DNA of 64,000 bases, from contig JAFLCB010000007.1 of the NCBI GenBank assembly GCA_017302795.1, positions 169,147 to 233,146 on the forward strand. Reading direction: 5' to 3'. The DNA comes from Deltaproteobacteria bacterium (GTDB lineage: Bacteria; Bdellovibrionota; Bdellovibrionia; Bdellovibrionales; JAMPXM01). The translations under genes were made by a program, and so were the position numbers. This document shows, piece after piece, positions 15,392 through 22,424 of the stretch (its first letter is position 1; each line of letters starts with the position of its first letter). The notes beneath the pieces are model-generated. The model worked only from the letters and a program-made list of their open reading frames with translations, was not told where the DNA came from and ran no database searches.

Positions 15392-17155
15392 ATGCTGAAA
15401 CAACTTCGAACCTCAAGAAGCGCAACATTCTACAAAACCGGCACGCTCTTACCGAAGGCATTTGTTGAGTCCACCTTCAGGCAGATTTCTCAGAAGGGTG
15501 AAGGCCGTCCCGTTATTCGAATTGTGAAGCAGAAGCACAAATCGCCGATGAAATGCGAAATTTCATTCATCGTTTTCAAATTCCATGATGAGCCAAGTTT
15601 CTTCGATAATTCAGGTTTGAAGGAAGTTAAGTTTGCTTTTCTATTGATGGTGCAAACATCGCAGAATCTCATTGTTATAAAAAAGCATATCGATGGATTT
15701 GATCAGATCATTCAGAAAAGAGCTCAGCGCCACGAGTACGAAACGATTCAGTTTCTCTTTAGCTCTGAAGATCCCTCGTACGAGAAGATGGCACTTTCCT
15801 CTATGGGAATATCTAAAGCTGCGATTTTGAGGAAGACGCTTGAGTCTGACGATTTGAAAGGCCAGCTTTCCGCGCAGAGCGTCCGGCGCTCTATCCCGAC
15901 GTCAACAACAGTTAGAACACGTGATCATCGTCACGTTCTTCGGCCCACGAGCTCCAGTATTTCCAAAACGGACAGTAAATCTAATTTCACGGGTCTGATG
16001 AAATGGATCAATGACATATGCGGAGAGCTCGCGAAAGCTCCAGGGCCGAATGCTTTTTTGAGCGGTTTTGCACAACCGGTAAAATTCGATCTCGTTCACG
16101 ATAGGCCGCTGCGTCCAACGGCGGTTCTTCTAAACCTTTCGGAATTGAAGAGTGAGCTTTCATCCGATGCCAGTCTTTTTTGGGACGGGCGAGAACTGAA
16201 AGGAGCTCGAGCACACAGTTTTTTAAATCGACTTGAGAGTAATTTCGATGTCGGCGTAGAAGAACGAGAAAATCTTTTTCGAATTCAGGTTGGAGATGAG
16301 GAAAGTCGAGCGGATGTGGGGTTTCTCAAACTGAACAACAGTTCCTTTAGTCTTCGGTCTAAGTGGCTCAAAAAGATTTCGATTAAAACGCAGTCTTATG
16401 AGGAAATCGATTTGGAGAGATACCTAAATAAAGAACAGCACTTCACCATCACATTCGATACTCCAGAATATGTTTATCTAGCGCGTAAAATATTTCGCGA
16501 CCAGGGCATCATCAAGCACTGCGACGAGATCGTAGCGGCCATGGAAACTCTAAATTTTTCGGGGATAAATGACGAAAAAGGCCCTCCAAAAAAGAGCGAT
16601 CGGCGGTTTCCTAAAAACTCCGTGTTCAATCTCGTTGAAAAAAAGCTCTCCAACAAAAACAGTGCTCTCCTTTGTGATGACTTGGGGGACGAATGGGCAG
16701 ATTACGTCAAGCTGTCGAGGAGCCCGCTTGGCATTGCTTTGATTCACTGCAAGTTCGGTAAGCCGTCGACGAGTGCCAGTCAGTTGCACGAGGTAGTCGG
16801 ACAGGCTCTGAAAAATATAGGCCGAACATCTCTTTCGCCTGAAGACATCGATCGTAAGCTTCTCAGCTGGGCAACCAACTACACCTCCACCAAAATTAAG
16901 CGCGTTCGATCTAAACATTCTTCGCAGCAGTTGCGGCGTCTTTGCGGGGACCTGATTACAAGCCCCGTGGTTGCTAAGGAAATAAATCTAGTTGTTCCTT
17001 TTCTGTCGAAAGGCGAACTGGTAGCCCAGTTTAAGTTAATGGGCGCTTCTGCTACCGTAAAACCGCATCTCCCCCAACTTGTTTGGCTCTTGTCGACATT
17101 CGTCGCCGCCTGTAAGGAAACAGGCGCTAAGCCTGTTATAATCTGTAGCAAGTAG
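15392..17155 (+). CDS. Large protein with PD-(D/E)XK-like core, probable defence effector
   Basis: I do not recognise the full-length family of this 587-residue protein. The clearest feature lies at about residues 426-470: CDDLGDEWADYV, then IALIHCKFG, then SASQLHEVVGQALKN. A conserved acid, a second acid and an (E/Q/H)xK strand followed by a helix with Gln is the layout of restriction-type PD-(D/E)XK nucleases, and similar D-E-x-A-D ... hxxK blocks occur in sporadically distributed proteins of defence islands. The N-terminal ~120 residues form a mixed alpha/beta region. It stands between a toxin-antitoxin pair and the element end, away from transfer genes, which fits a cargo defence gene. 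Function is inferred. Confidence 0.5.
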   Translation: MLKQLRTSRSATFYKTGTLLPKAFVESTFRQISQKGEGRPVIRIVKQKHKSPMKCEISFIVFKFHDEPSFFDNSGLKEVKFAFLLMVQTSQNLIVIKKHIDGFDQIIQKRAQRHEYETIQFLFSSEDPSYEKMALSSMGISKAAILRKTLESDDLKGQLSAQSVRRSIPTSTTVRTRDHRHVLRPTSSSISKTDSKSNFTGLMKWINDICGELAKAPGPNAFLSGFAQPVKFDLVHDRPLRPTAVLLNLSELKSELSSDASLFWDGRELKGARAHSFLNRLESNFDVGVEERENLFRIQVGDEESRADVGFLKLNNSSFSLRSKWLKKISIKTQSYEEIDLERYLNKEQHFTITFDTPEYVYLARKIFRDQGIIKHCDEIVAAMETLNFSGINDEKGPPKKSDRRFPKNSVFNLVEKKLSNKNSALLCDDLGDEWADYVKLSRSPLGIALIHCKFGKPSTSASQLHEVVGQALKNIGRTSLSPEDIDRKLLSWATNYTSTKIKRVRSKHSSQQLRRLCGDLITSPVVAKEINLVVPFLSKGELVAQFKLMGASATVKPHLPQLVWLLSTFVAACKETGAKPVIICSK

Positions 17156-17388
17156 GCAAGGCGCGCCGAACCAGTGCTGGGCGAGTGATTGAGACATTGC
17201 TTTGTTAGGGCAGAGCAGGCGGTCCGGAGAAAGATGGATGGGCATCCCCAATCGGCTTCCGCCCCTGCGAGAGCCTCGCGCCGTACGTTCGAGATTTGAT
17301 TCCACAGCAATGTCCTTTGGCCGGTTGCGTATGTGATAGCGACGATTGTCGAAATCGCAATGACGAGGTCTTTCAGAATCGTGAGCAT
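16879..17388 (-). CDS. Element-end small membrane protein (C-terminus extended)
   Basis: The first ~60 residues (MLTILKDLVIAISTIVAITY, ATGQRTLLWNQI, EALAGAEADWGCPSIF) closely match the 61-residue protein at 63477-63662. One N-terminal membrane helix is followed by a short polar tail with DWGCPSIF. In the other copy the protein ends ten residues after this motif. Here the stop is missing and the frame runs on for over 100 residues antisense to the nuclease-like gene, so only the part right of about 17160 is likely to be meaningful. Both copies lie immediately left of an attachment repeat. Function unknown. Confidence 0.5.
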   Translation of the reverse strand: MLTILKDLVIAISTIVAITYATGQRTLLWNQISNVRREALAGAEADWGCPSIFLRTACSALTKQCLNHSPSTGSARLAYLLQIITGLAPVSLQAATNVDKSQTSWGRCGFTVAEAPINLNWATSSPFDRKGTTRFISLATTGLVIRSPQRRRNCCEECLDRTRLILVEV

Positions 17389-17396
17389 TGATCGAT

Positions 17397-17428
17397 CCAA
17401 AGAAAAAGCTGACCGAACGACGGTCAGC
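17397..17428 (-). terminator. Terminator-like hairpin in the attachment core
   Basis: On the minus strand GCTGACCG-TCGTT-CGGTCAGC is a perfect 8-bp stem followed by TTTTTCTTT. It would end transcripts coming from the integrase before the small end protein. Confidence 0.6.
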
Positions 17429-17484
17429 CGGGATTCGAAATCAAAAATGTGGGTTTCGACGCTAGGGGCGGATGGAAACTGGAG

Positions 17485-17513
17485 GTTACCACGGGGTTAC
17501 CATTCAGTTACCA
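17485..17513 (+). promoter_or_regulatory. Triple GTTACCA arm-type repeats, left
   Basis: GTTACCA starts at 17485, 17496 and 17507, exactly 11 bp apart. The spacing puts all three on one DNA face, as for integrase arm sites bound by an AP2-like N-terminal domain. Confidence 0.75.
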
Positions 17514-17692
17514 AACCGATGAAATGCTCCGAAATATCCTGAAATACTACCGACGTTCCGGTTCTCAGTTCGAATTAAACAAGTATCTGATTTTATTTTT
17601 CTTTTTTCGGATTCCAATTTCGCCAAGGAAAATTGGATGGGTAACTCTGCAACGAGCTAACCCATCGTAATCAATGGAAAATCAAAACCCAT

Positions 17693-17709
17693 GTTACCAA
17701 AAGTTACCA
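17693..17709 (+). promoter_or_regulatory. Paired GTTACCA repeats beside the integrase stop
   Basis: GTTACCA at 17693 and 17703 (10-bp spacing, AAA between) lies directly next to the integrase 3' end. It is probably a second arm site of the same recombinase. Confidence 0.6.
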
Positions 17710-17711
17710 GC

Positions 17712-18806
17712 CTAGCTCTTTCGACGCAACTGCACGACGTTGTCTGATTTCGCAGCGACATCCGGTACCTGGATGTTGAGCTCCTCTGTTGCTCCTTCGA
17801 TGTCTTTCCCTGACAGCCGTAAATAGCCTTGTGTTGTCTTGAGGGAAGAGTGACCGACGATCGCCATCACTTTAGATAGCGGAACGCCGTTGTTGAGCAT
17901 CTGCGTAATAAACGTCGCTCGAAGGTCGTGAAATTTGACTGGTGTAATGCCGATTTCGAGGCAGAAACTTTTAAGGACCTTGGCTTGGTCTCCTTGGTCC
18001 CACTCCCACAGGCGTGGAAGTACGAACTCGGAGTCCTTGCTAAAGTCTGTTTTCAGCTCGCCTAGAAACCGTCGGCATTCTTTTGAGATCGGACAAATCC
18101 GGGACTTCGCGGTCTTGGTCGCTCCTTCGCCGTTAAGCTTCGTCCACGCTTTGCTGATGCTGATCTTGCCGGTGACGAGATCAACATCAGACCACCGTAG
18201 ACTGTAAAGCTCACCGGACCGCATTCCCGTGAGGAGTGCAAAAGCCCAGTGCGGAAAGAATCGGTGCTCGGCTTTGCGCGCCTCGATCAATAGGATCTCA
18301 ACCTCGTTTCGGTTGAGGACTCCTTGATTGGCGTCGGCGCAGCGAACTCGAATTCCGACGGCGGGATTCCTTACGATCACGCCCTCTTCAATCGCGAGAT
18401 TGAAAACGCGTTTCACGATCTTTAGTAATCCTCGCTGCGTGTAGCTGGAAGTTTCTTTGCAGCCTTCGAAGATCGCATGGTGCACATCGCTTGGCTTGAT
18501 CTCACTCAAAAACTTCTCATCCCAAACCGGGTTGAACCACTTGTTCAAACAATGTTTGTAGTTGTGAAATGTCGAATGGCGATACTCGACTCGATATCTT
18601 TCAAGGATATGTTCGACCCAAGCCTTCCATGTCACGTTTGTTTTGTGACCCTCAAGATTCATTTTCATCTCGAGCTCGGCTTTTTTAGCTTCACGCTCGG
18701 ATGAAAATCTTTTTCGGCTCGCAACCTGTTTCCCGGATTTGTCTCTAACTTTAATGAAGACTTCGAACGCAAGTTTTCCGTCGATCATCTTTTTCGTAAT
18801 TGTCAT
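17712..18806 (-). CDS. int: Tyrosine recombinase / integrase
   Basis: A complete 364-residue integrase. Residues 1-45 (MTITKKMIDGKLAFEVFIKV, RKRFSSEREAKKAELE) are an AP2-like arm-binding domain; ~55-150 are the SAM-like core-binding domain; the catalytic domain shows TGMRSGELYSLRW, HDLRATFITQML, VGHSSLKTTQGYLRLSG with all R-H-R-H-Y positions. It cuts and joins the attachment sites of the element at whose left end it lies. It is adjacent to the attachment repeat and to an excisionase-like gene that starts just upstream (stop and start 3 bp apart). About 80 percent of its residues recur in the damaged integrase at 4210-5352, showing the two elements are related. Confidence 0.95.
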   Translation of the reverse strand: MTITKKMIDGKLAFEVFIKVRDKSGKQVASRKRFSSEREAKKAELEMKMNLEGHKTNVTWKAWVEHILERYRVEYRHSTFHNYKHCLNKWFNPVWDEKFLSEIKPSDVHHAIFEGCKETSSYTQRGLLKIVKRVFNLAIEEGVIVRNPAVGIRVRCADANQGVLNRNEVEILLIEARKAEHRFFPHWAFALLTGMRSGELYSLRWSDVDLVTGKISISKAWTKLNGEGATKTAKSRICPISKECRRFLGELKTDFSKDSEFVLPRLWEWDQGDQAKVLKSFCLEIGITPVKFHDLRATFITQMLNNGVPLSKVMAIVGHSSLKTTQGYLRLSGKDIEGATEELNIQVPDVAAKSDNVVQLRRKS

Positions 18807-18809
18807 GAG

Positions 18810-19049
18810 TTACTCCTGCTTCTCTCCACGCGATTCGCGCGGAATGGACCGGAGATAATTCAGATTGAAACGCAGATGATTGCGGTCGTACCGACACTCA
18901 ATTTGGCCTCGGCATTTTCTGATGCGAAGGGCATTGGGACTAATCCCAAGAATGGCGGCCGCAACTTTCGTCGAAACCCACATGGGTGCTATTTGATTTT
19001 CAAAGATCGACGACTCTTGTGAGTCGGTTAGTACTGTTCCAGGCATCAC
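18810..19049 (-). CDS. Excisionase-like helix-turn-helix protein
   Basis: The 79-residue protein has a MerR/excisionase-type helix-turn-helix at residues ~23-60: MWVSTKVAAAILGISPNALR then a basic wing. Its stop lies 3 bp before the integrase start, a usual xis-int arrangement. Excisionases bend attachment DNA and steer the integrase to excision. It could also regulate the integrase. The tail RESRGEKQE is short and charged. Confidence 0.75.
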   Translation of the reverse strand: MMPGTVLTDSQESSIFENQIAPMWVSTKVAAAILGISPNALRIRKCRGQIECRYDRNHLRFNLNYLRSIPRESRGEKQE

Positions 19050-19061
19050 TTAACTCCTGCC

Positions 19062-19081
19062 TGACCGTCTCTCAACGGTCA
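19062..19081. promoter_or_regulatory. TGACCGT palindrome upstream of xis-int
   Basis: TGACCGT (19062-19068) and ACGGTCA (19075-19081) form a perfect 7-bp inverted repeat. The arms repeat the TGACCG/CGGTCA arms of the attachment-core hairpin, so the same protein may bind both. Confidence 0.5.
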
Positions 19082-19157
19082 TTTGTTTGGGAGGGCAGAG
19101 AGATGCGCGGACACAGCGGAGATTCGTTGTTATAAGATGCTCGGCGTTGTTGCCGAA

Positions 19158-19541
19158 CTACGAAGTCTCCTGGTTAAGTTTCATTTTCTGTTGGCGTTCT
19201 TTAGGCTTTTCAGAACTATCCATCATTTGTTTGAGCTTCGCTTCTGCGTCTTGATCTTCGGCGCCTAGATGCCGAGCCTTTTTGACTCGCTTCAACAAAT
19301 TCTCGAGATGTGTGACGCGATCGAAATGGTCCTGCCGAATTCGGTCTATGTTCCGCTCAAAGTAATTTTCGGCGAAGCAAGTCACAACCCACGACAGCTG
19401 GTCGTGCTTGGTGAGTCGGCCGCCGGTGAAGCCGTCGTTCGTCTTAGCCACCATGTTGTTGAGGAGAGTTTCAGCCTCGAGCGACATCGTGACCTTTGCC
19501 ATTTTTTGTTTTTCCAATTCGCAGATCCTTCGGGTAGTCAT
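19158..19541 (-). CDS. Possible ribbon-helix-helix relaxosome or control protein
   Basis: The 127-residue protein begins MTTRRICELEKQKMAKVTMS; an inner start at 19502 (MAKVTMSLEAETLLNNM) would give 114 residues. The opening strand plus two helices (KVTMSLEAETLLNNMVAK, LTKHDQLSWVVTCFAENY) suits an RHH/MetJ-like fold. The C-terminal half is a charged coiled coil (HLENLLKRVKKARHLGAEDQ). Proteins like this help relaxases at oriT or repress transfer genes. Family membership is inferred from composition only. Confidence 0.4.
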   Translation of the reverse strand: MTTRRICELEKQKMAKVTMSLEAETLLNNMVAKTNDGFTGGRLTKHDQLSWVVTCFAENYFERNIDRIRQDHFDRVTHLENLLKRVKKARHLGAEDQDAEAKLKQMMDSSEKPKERQQKMKLNQETS

Positions 19542-19573
19542 AAAATAACCCTACCCATATCAATAATGTTAGT

Positions 19574-19593
19574 CCATAACAAAATGGTTATGG
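19574..19593. promoter_or_regulatory. CCATAAC operator upstream of the XRE-HEPN pair
   Basis: CCATAAC-AAAATG-GTTATGG is a perfect 7-bp inverted repeat in the gap between the divergent RHH-like and XRE genes, 35 bp before the XRE start. It is a good candidate for autoregulation by the XRE protein. Confidence 0.6.
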
Positions 19594-19628
19594 TTAGCAG
19601 AACTGGAAACTTCGTTTAGATTTGGTGC

Positions 19629-19820
19629 ATGGCAAAATTGTTGTTGGCTGAAATGCTTAAGAAGAAGGGACTGTCGAAACGACAGTTCGCAAAGAAGTTG
19701 GCGAAAGAGTACCCAACGGTGTTCCGCTATTTCCGTGAAGGGTATGATCCGAAACTTTCGAGCCTTGAAAATTGGGCAAAAGTATTGGGCTGTCGCGTAA
19801 GAGATTTGTATGAAGAGTAG
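19629..19820 (+). CDS. Small XRE-type helix-turn-helix protein
   Basis: The 63 residues are almost entirely one Cro/CI-type domain (KKGLSKRQFAKKLAKEYPTV, FRYFREGYDPKLSSLENWAK, VLGCRVRDLYEE). Its end overlaps the start of the HEPN gene by 11 bp, so the two are translated together. In toxin-antitoxin operons this size and position is typical of the repressor/antitoxin. Whether it binds the HEPN protein is unknown. Confidence 0.85.
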   Translation: MAKLLLAEMLKKKGLSKRQFAKKLAKEYPTVFRYFREGYDPKLSSLENWAKVLGCRVRDLYEE

Positions 19821-20766
19821 ATCCAGCAGCTTGCTGAAATCGCCGCTGTTCGAAAACGCCCTGGATGCAATCCGTTGCGGCATTGAAGACTATAAGGTCG
19901 GGACGGATGCGAGACGGAAGGCGGCGGTGCGGAATGTCCACGCGGGTCTACTCCTATTGTTTAAAGAGAAACTCTCGCGACTTTCCGATGTGGGCAGCGA
20001 AGATGCGCTGATTAAACGTGATCTCGTTCCAATACAGAAGAACGGTAAAATTGTTTGGACGGGTGCCGGCAACAAGACTGTTGACAATGAGACGCTCCGA
20101 AAGCGGATGTCCTCTCTGGGCATCAGTGCCGACTTCAAGAGGCTCGAAGATGTAACCCGAATTCGAAATCAGGTCGAACATCATTATACCACTGCGAATC
20201 CTCAGACCATCAACGAAGCTATCACAAAATCATTCGCGCTGATTTGTACCTTTCTCCGGAAGGAACTAACGACTGATCCGAAAAAACGAATCGGTGCGGA
20301 ACTATGGTCATCGTTTGTAAAAATTCAGGAAGTTTATCAAACAGAGAAAGATGCCTGCCGAGACTCGCACACGAATTTCAAATCGGAATCTCCAGCCTTA
20401 GATTCACAAATTGATATGTTGGTATGTTCTGCATGTGATTCGGATCTCGTTCAAATCAAGCAAGACGGCCGCTCCATATGTCGAGCATGCGGACAAGTGC
20501 ACACGAAAAAGAACACGATTAAACACCTTGTCGCATGCGCGTACGATGGTAGGAACTTTGAAGCGGCCAAAGAGAATTGCGAACCGTACACTCGGGAGTG
20601 CCCAGTCTGCGATGCACCGACATTTATCGTGGAAGATTTAATCTGCGCTCTATGCGGTGAATCTGCTTCGGGTACCTGCCAGATTTGTAGCAACTCTTTT
20701 CAAGTTGATGAGATCGGCGAGAGTACTTGTTTTAGCTGTCAGTATCGCATGTCGAAAGATGACTAA
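19810..20766 (+). CDS. HEPN-like RNase domain with C-terminal zinc ribbons
   Basis: The 318-residue protein has a helical N-terminal half that contains VTRIRNQVEHHY at about residues 116-127. RNQVEH is the R-polar-x3-H motif of HEPN ribonucleases. The C-terminal third holds several CxxC pairs (CSACDSDLV/CRACG, CPVCDAP/CALCG, CQICSNS/CFSCQ), enough for three zinc ribbons. Both parts together suggest a metal-bound nucleic acid-recognising RNase. It follows the XRE gene with an 11-bp overlap, in the regulatory part of the element. The layout resembles HEPN toxin modules or defence effectors. I know no named system with exactly this arrangement. Confidence 0.6.
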   Translation: MKSRSSSLLKSPLFENALDAIRCGIEDYKVGTDARRKAAVRNVHAGLLLLFKEKLSRLSDVGSEDALIKRDLVPIQKNGKIVWTGAGNKTVDNETLRKRMSSLGISADFKRLEDVTRIRNQVEHHYTTANPQTINEAITKSFALICTFLRKELTTDPKKRIGAELWSSFVKIQEVYQTEKDACRDSHTNFKSESPALDSQIDMLVCSACDSDLVQIKQDGRSICRACGQVHTKKNTIKHLVACAYDGRNFEAAKENCEPYTRECPVCDAPTFIVEDLICALCGESASGTCQICSNSFQVDEIGESTCFSCQYRMSKDD

Positions 20767-20795
20767 AGAAACCGCCGTAGGACAGGGAGCGTTAA

Positions 20796-21278
20796 ATGCC
20801 ATCCATGGCCGACCCTATAGTAGTACTTCAAAAGTTGCAGCAAGCGCTAGATGACGGCATGCCAGTTGATTCGACTGACCTCGATTGGAAGTCATACCTA
20901 ACGTTCCACGACGAGCAGCCCAGCGGAAGCCGATTCAGCTACGCGAAAGTTGTCGACCGCGAGGCGCAGGCTTTATCGATATTTGGAGTAGAAAAACCCG
21001 TGGATGGCCTTGAATGCTTCAGCGTAGGTTACGCCGTCAGTGAAAAGTGTCGTGGTCGAGGCCTAAGTGTGGAGGCGGTCGACAGGGGTCTCGTAGACCT
21101 AAAGAAGAAGTTCGGGGACAAGATGAGTTCTTTCTATCTGGAGGCGATGATCGACGTGAGCAACGAGCCTTCACTGAGGATCGCGTCGAAAATCTTTGAT
21201 GTCCCGGGCGTAAAGACAACAGACGACGAATCCGGAACGCCAGCATTGTACTTTCGAAAACTCATCCAAGTTCGATAA
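20796..21278 (+). CDS. GNAT-family N-acetyltransferase
   Basis: The 160-residue protein shows the GNAT acetyl-CoA-binding signature VGYAVSEKCRGRGLSVEAVD (strand 4, pyrophosphate loop RGRGLS, helix 3) and, near the end, NEPSLRIASKIF, the usual helix 4 N-x3-S-x3-A-x-K pattern. It would transfer an acetyl group from acetyl-CoA to an amine; the acceptor is unknown. It follows the HEPN gene by 30 bp on the same strand and may belong to that operon, where some acetyltransferases act as toxins. The candidate oriT lies just downstream. Confidence 0.8.
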   Translation: MPSMADPIVVLQKLQQALDDGMPVDSTDLDWKSYLTFHDEQPSGSRFSYAKVVDREAQALSIFGVEKPVDGLECFSVGYAVSEKCRGRGLSVEAVDRGLVDLKKKFGDKMSSFYLEAMIDVSNEPSLRIASKIFDVPGVKTTDDESGTPALYFRKLIQVR

Positions 21279-21393
21279 TGTTTTCTGAGTTCATTTCCTC
21301 GACGCGATCGCCTTTCGAGGCCAGCGTCGATCTTTTTCCCGTCCCCCTCCCCCCATTACAATAAATTAAAATATTCAAAAATTTCCATCCACC

Positions 21394-21493
21394 CCGCCTA
21401 CTGGATACTCACCAGTTCCTGACCACTTCACCTCAAGATGTAATCGTAGAGGGGGAGTGGTCAGGAACGATCAGGTGTGGAGCCAGTAGGCGG
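21394..21493. other. Candidate origin of transfer: nested inverted repeats
   Basis: In the gene-free stretch 21279-21564 two perfect inverted repeats are nested. The outer arms are CCGCCTACTGG (21394-21404) and CCAGTAGGCGG (21483-21493). The inner arms are GTTCCTGACCACT (21415-21427) and AGTGGTCAGGAAC (21456-21468). This lies next to the relaxase-candidate gene (ending at 21565) and between two transcription units, the usual place of an oriT. A large attenuator hairpin is the alternative. Confidence 0.55.
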
Positions 21494-21564
21494 CCGGATC
21501 TAATTTCTCAACGACTTCAATACGTTGCCGGTCATTCGCCGTTTTCGGTTTGGCGCGCCAAGTG

Positions 21565-22422
21565 TCACACCTGTGACACTTCAGTTTTGACTGCTGGAAT
21601 TAGGGATTCCCGTTTCACAGACGCAAGTTCGTTGATTGAAAATCGAGTATCCTCACCTTCCCAAACGGCATCGAGACCATTCACTCGGAGATCCGTCAGT
21701 GTGCAAAAATAGATTCCGTTGCTGCGGTTCGATGCTCTGACGAGAGCGTTTGTCGCACGTGCCTTCGCAATCTGATTTCGAATCAAGGCTTTGAGTTTTT
21801 CGTCTCTGCAGATGAAGAAAACGAATTCGAACGATTTGGAAGTTAGGAGGGTTGCAACGATCTTGGAATATCGAGCCTTCGCCTTCTGCGTTAGCTCGAC
21901 CTCCAAGGCCGTCGTCATTGATCCGCGTGATGTCGATAGCGTGAACATGGCATCCGGTACTTTCCATTCGTGATCCGCTCCTCGCGTCGCGCTGACTCGA
22001 CACTTACCGATGCGAGACCGAAGCACCAGCTCTCCAACGAAACCCGAAATGATTGGCGATGTTGATAGAATCTGCCGCGCCTCATTTACGATTTGGTCAT
22101 GATCAAATTGTGTTTTGAAAGCGGGGCGCGAGTGTACTGCGTCGCCTGGCACAAAACGATTTCTCCTTGCGAATTTTACGCCTCTTCGGGTGAGTCGATA
22201 GCCGAGTGTCGTTTCGCCGTCACCTGTCAGCAGCTCGATGAGGCCGATGCGCTGAAGATGTCGAAGTCGCCGGTACAGATTGTATCCCTCCTTGAGTCCG
22301 ATCAGGTTTCGGCCGATTTCCCCGCGACTGGCGAACCGGTTCATTGCAATGAGGCGAACGATTTCTTTGTCAGCGGTGCAAAGGCGCACAAGGTTCACGT
22401 TGCCAAAAATTTCAGGCAGCAC
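21565..22422 (-). CDS. Replic_Relax / MOBC-type relaxase candidate
   Basis: The 285-residue protein starts with a winged helix (NRFASRGEIGRNL, YRRLRHLQRIGLIELL) followed by a restriction-endonuclease-like part: FDHDQIVNEARQIL, VPDAMF and TALEVELTQKAKARYSKI. This order is that of the replication-relaxation family, to which MOBC relaxases such as MobC of CloDF13 have been related; these nick DNA without a tyrosine. No classical relaxase with an HUH motif exists in the window, so this is the best candidate for the nicking protein. It is the last gene of the minus-strand transfer operon, 3 bp after the lipoprotein gene, and it faces the oriT candidate. The start is probably GTG 22422. Confidence 0.6.
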   Translation of the reverse strand: MLPEIFGNVNLVRLCTADKEIVRLIAMNRFASRGEIGRNLIGLKEGYNLYRRLRHLQRIGLIELLTGDGETTLGYRLTRRGVKFARRNRFVPGDAVHSRPAFKTQFDHDQIVNEARQILSTSPIISGFVGELVLRSRIGKCRVSATRGADHEWKVPDAMFTLSTSRGSMTTALEVELTQKAKARYSKIVATLLTSKSFEFVFFICRDEKLKALIRNQIAKARATNALVRASNRSNGIYFCTLTDLRVNGLDAVWEGEDTRFSINELASVKRESLIPAVKTEVSQV

Positions 22423-22424
22423 GT

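Larger units (their letters stand above)
17393..17639 (+). repeat. Left direct repeat / attachment region of the large element
   Basis: This ~247-bp segment recurs at 63755-64000. Thirty bases are identical in the core (17411-17440 versus 63773-63802) and similarity continues, with substitutions, to the AATTGGATG end. The core holds a TGACCG/CGGTCA hairpin and GGGATTCGAA; read on the minus strand this is TTCGAATCCCGG, like a tRNA T-loop and 3' stem, the common integration target of this integrase class. No complete tRNA gene is in the window, so that link is a guess. Confidence 0.8.

Noticed and set aside
17411..17440. Complete tRNA gene in the attachment core
   Set aside because: Only a TTCGAATCCCGG-like piece is present; no acceptor, D or anticodon arms can be folded around it.
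17485..17513. GTTACCA triplets as a CRISPR array or plasmid iterons
   Set aside because: Units are 7 bp with 4-bp spacers and only three copies; no cas or rep gene. Integrase arm sites explain them better.
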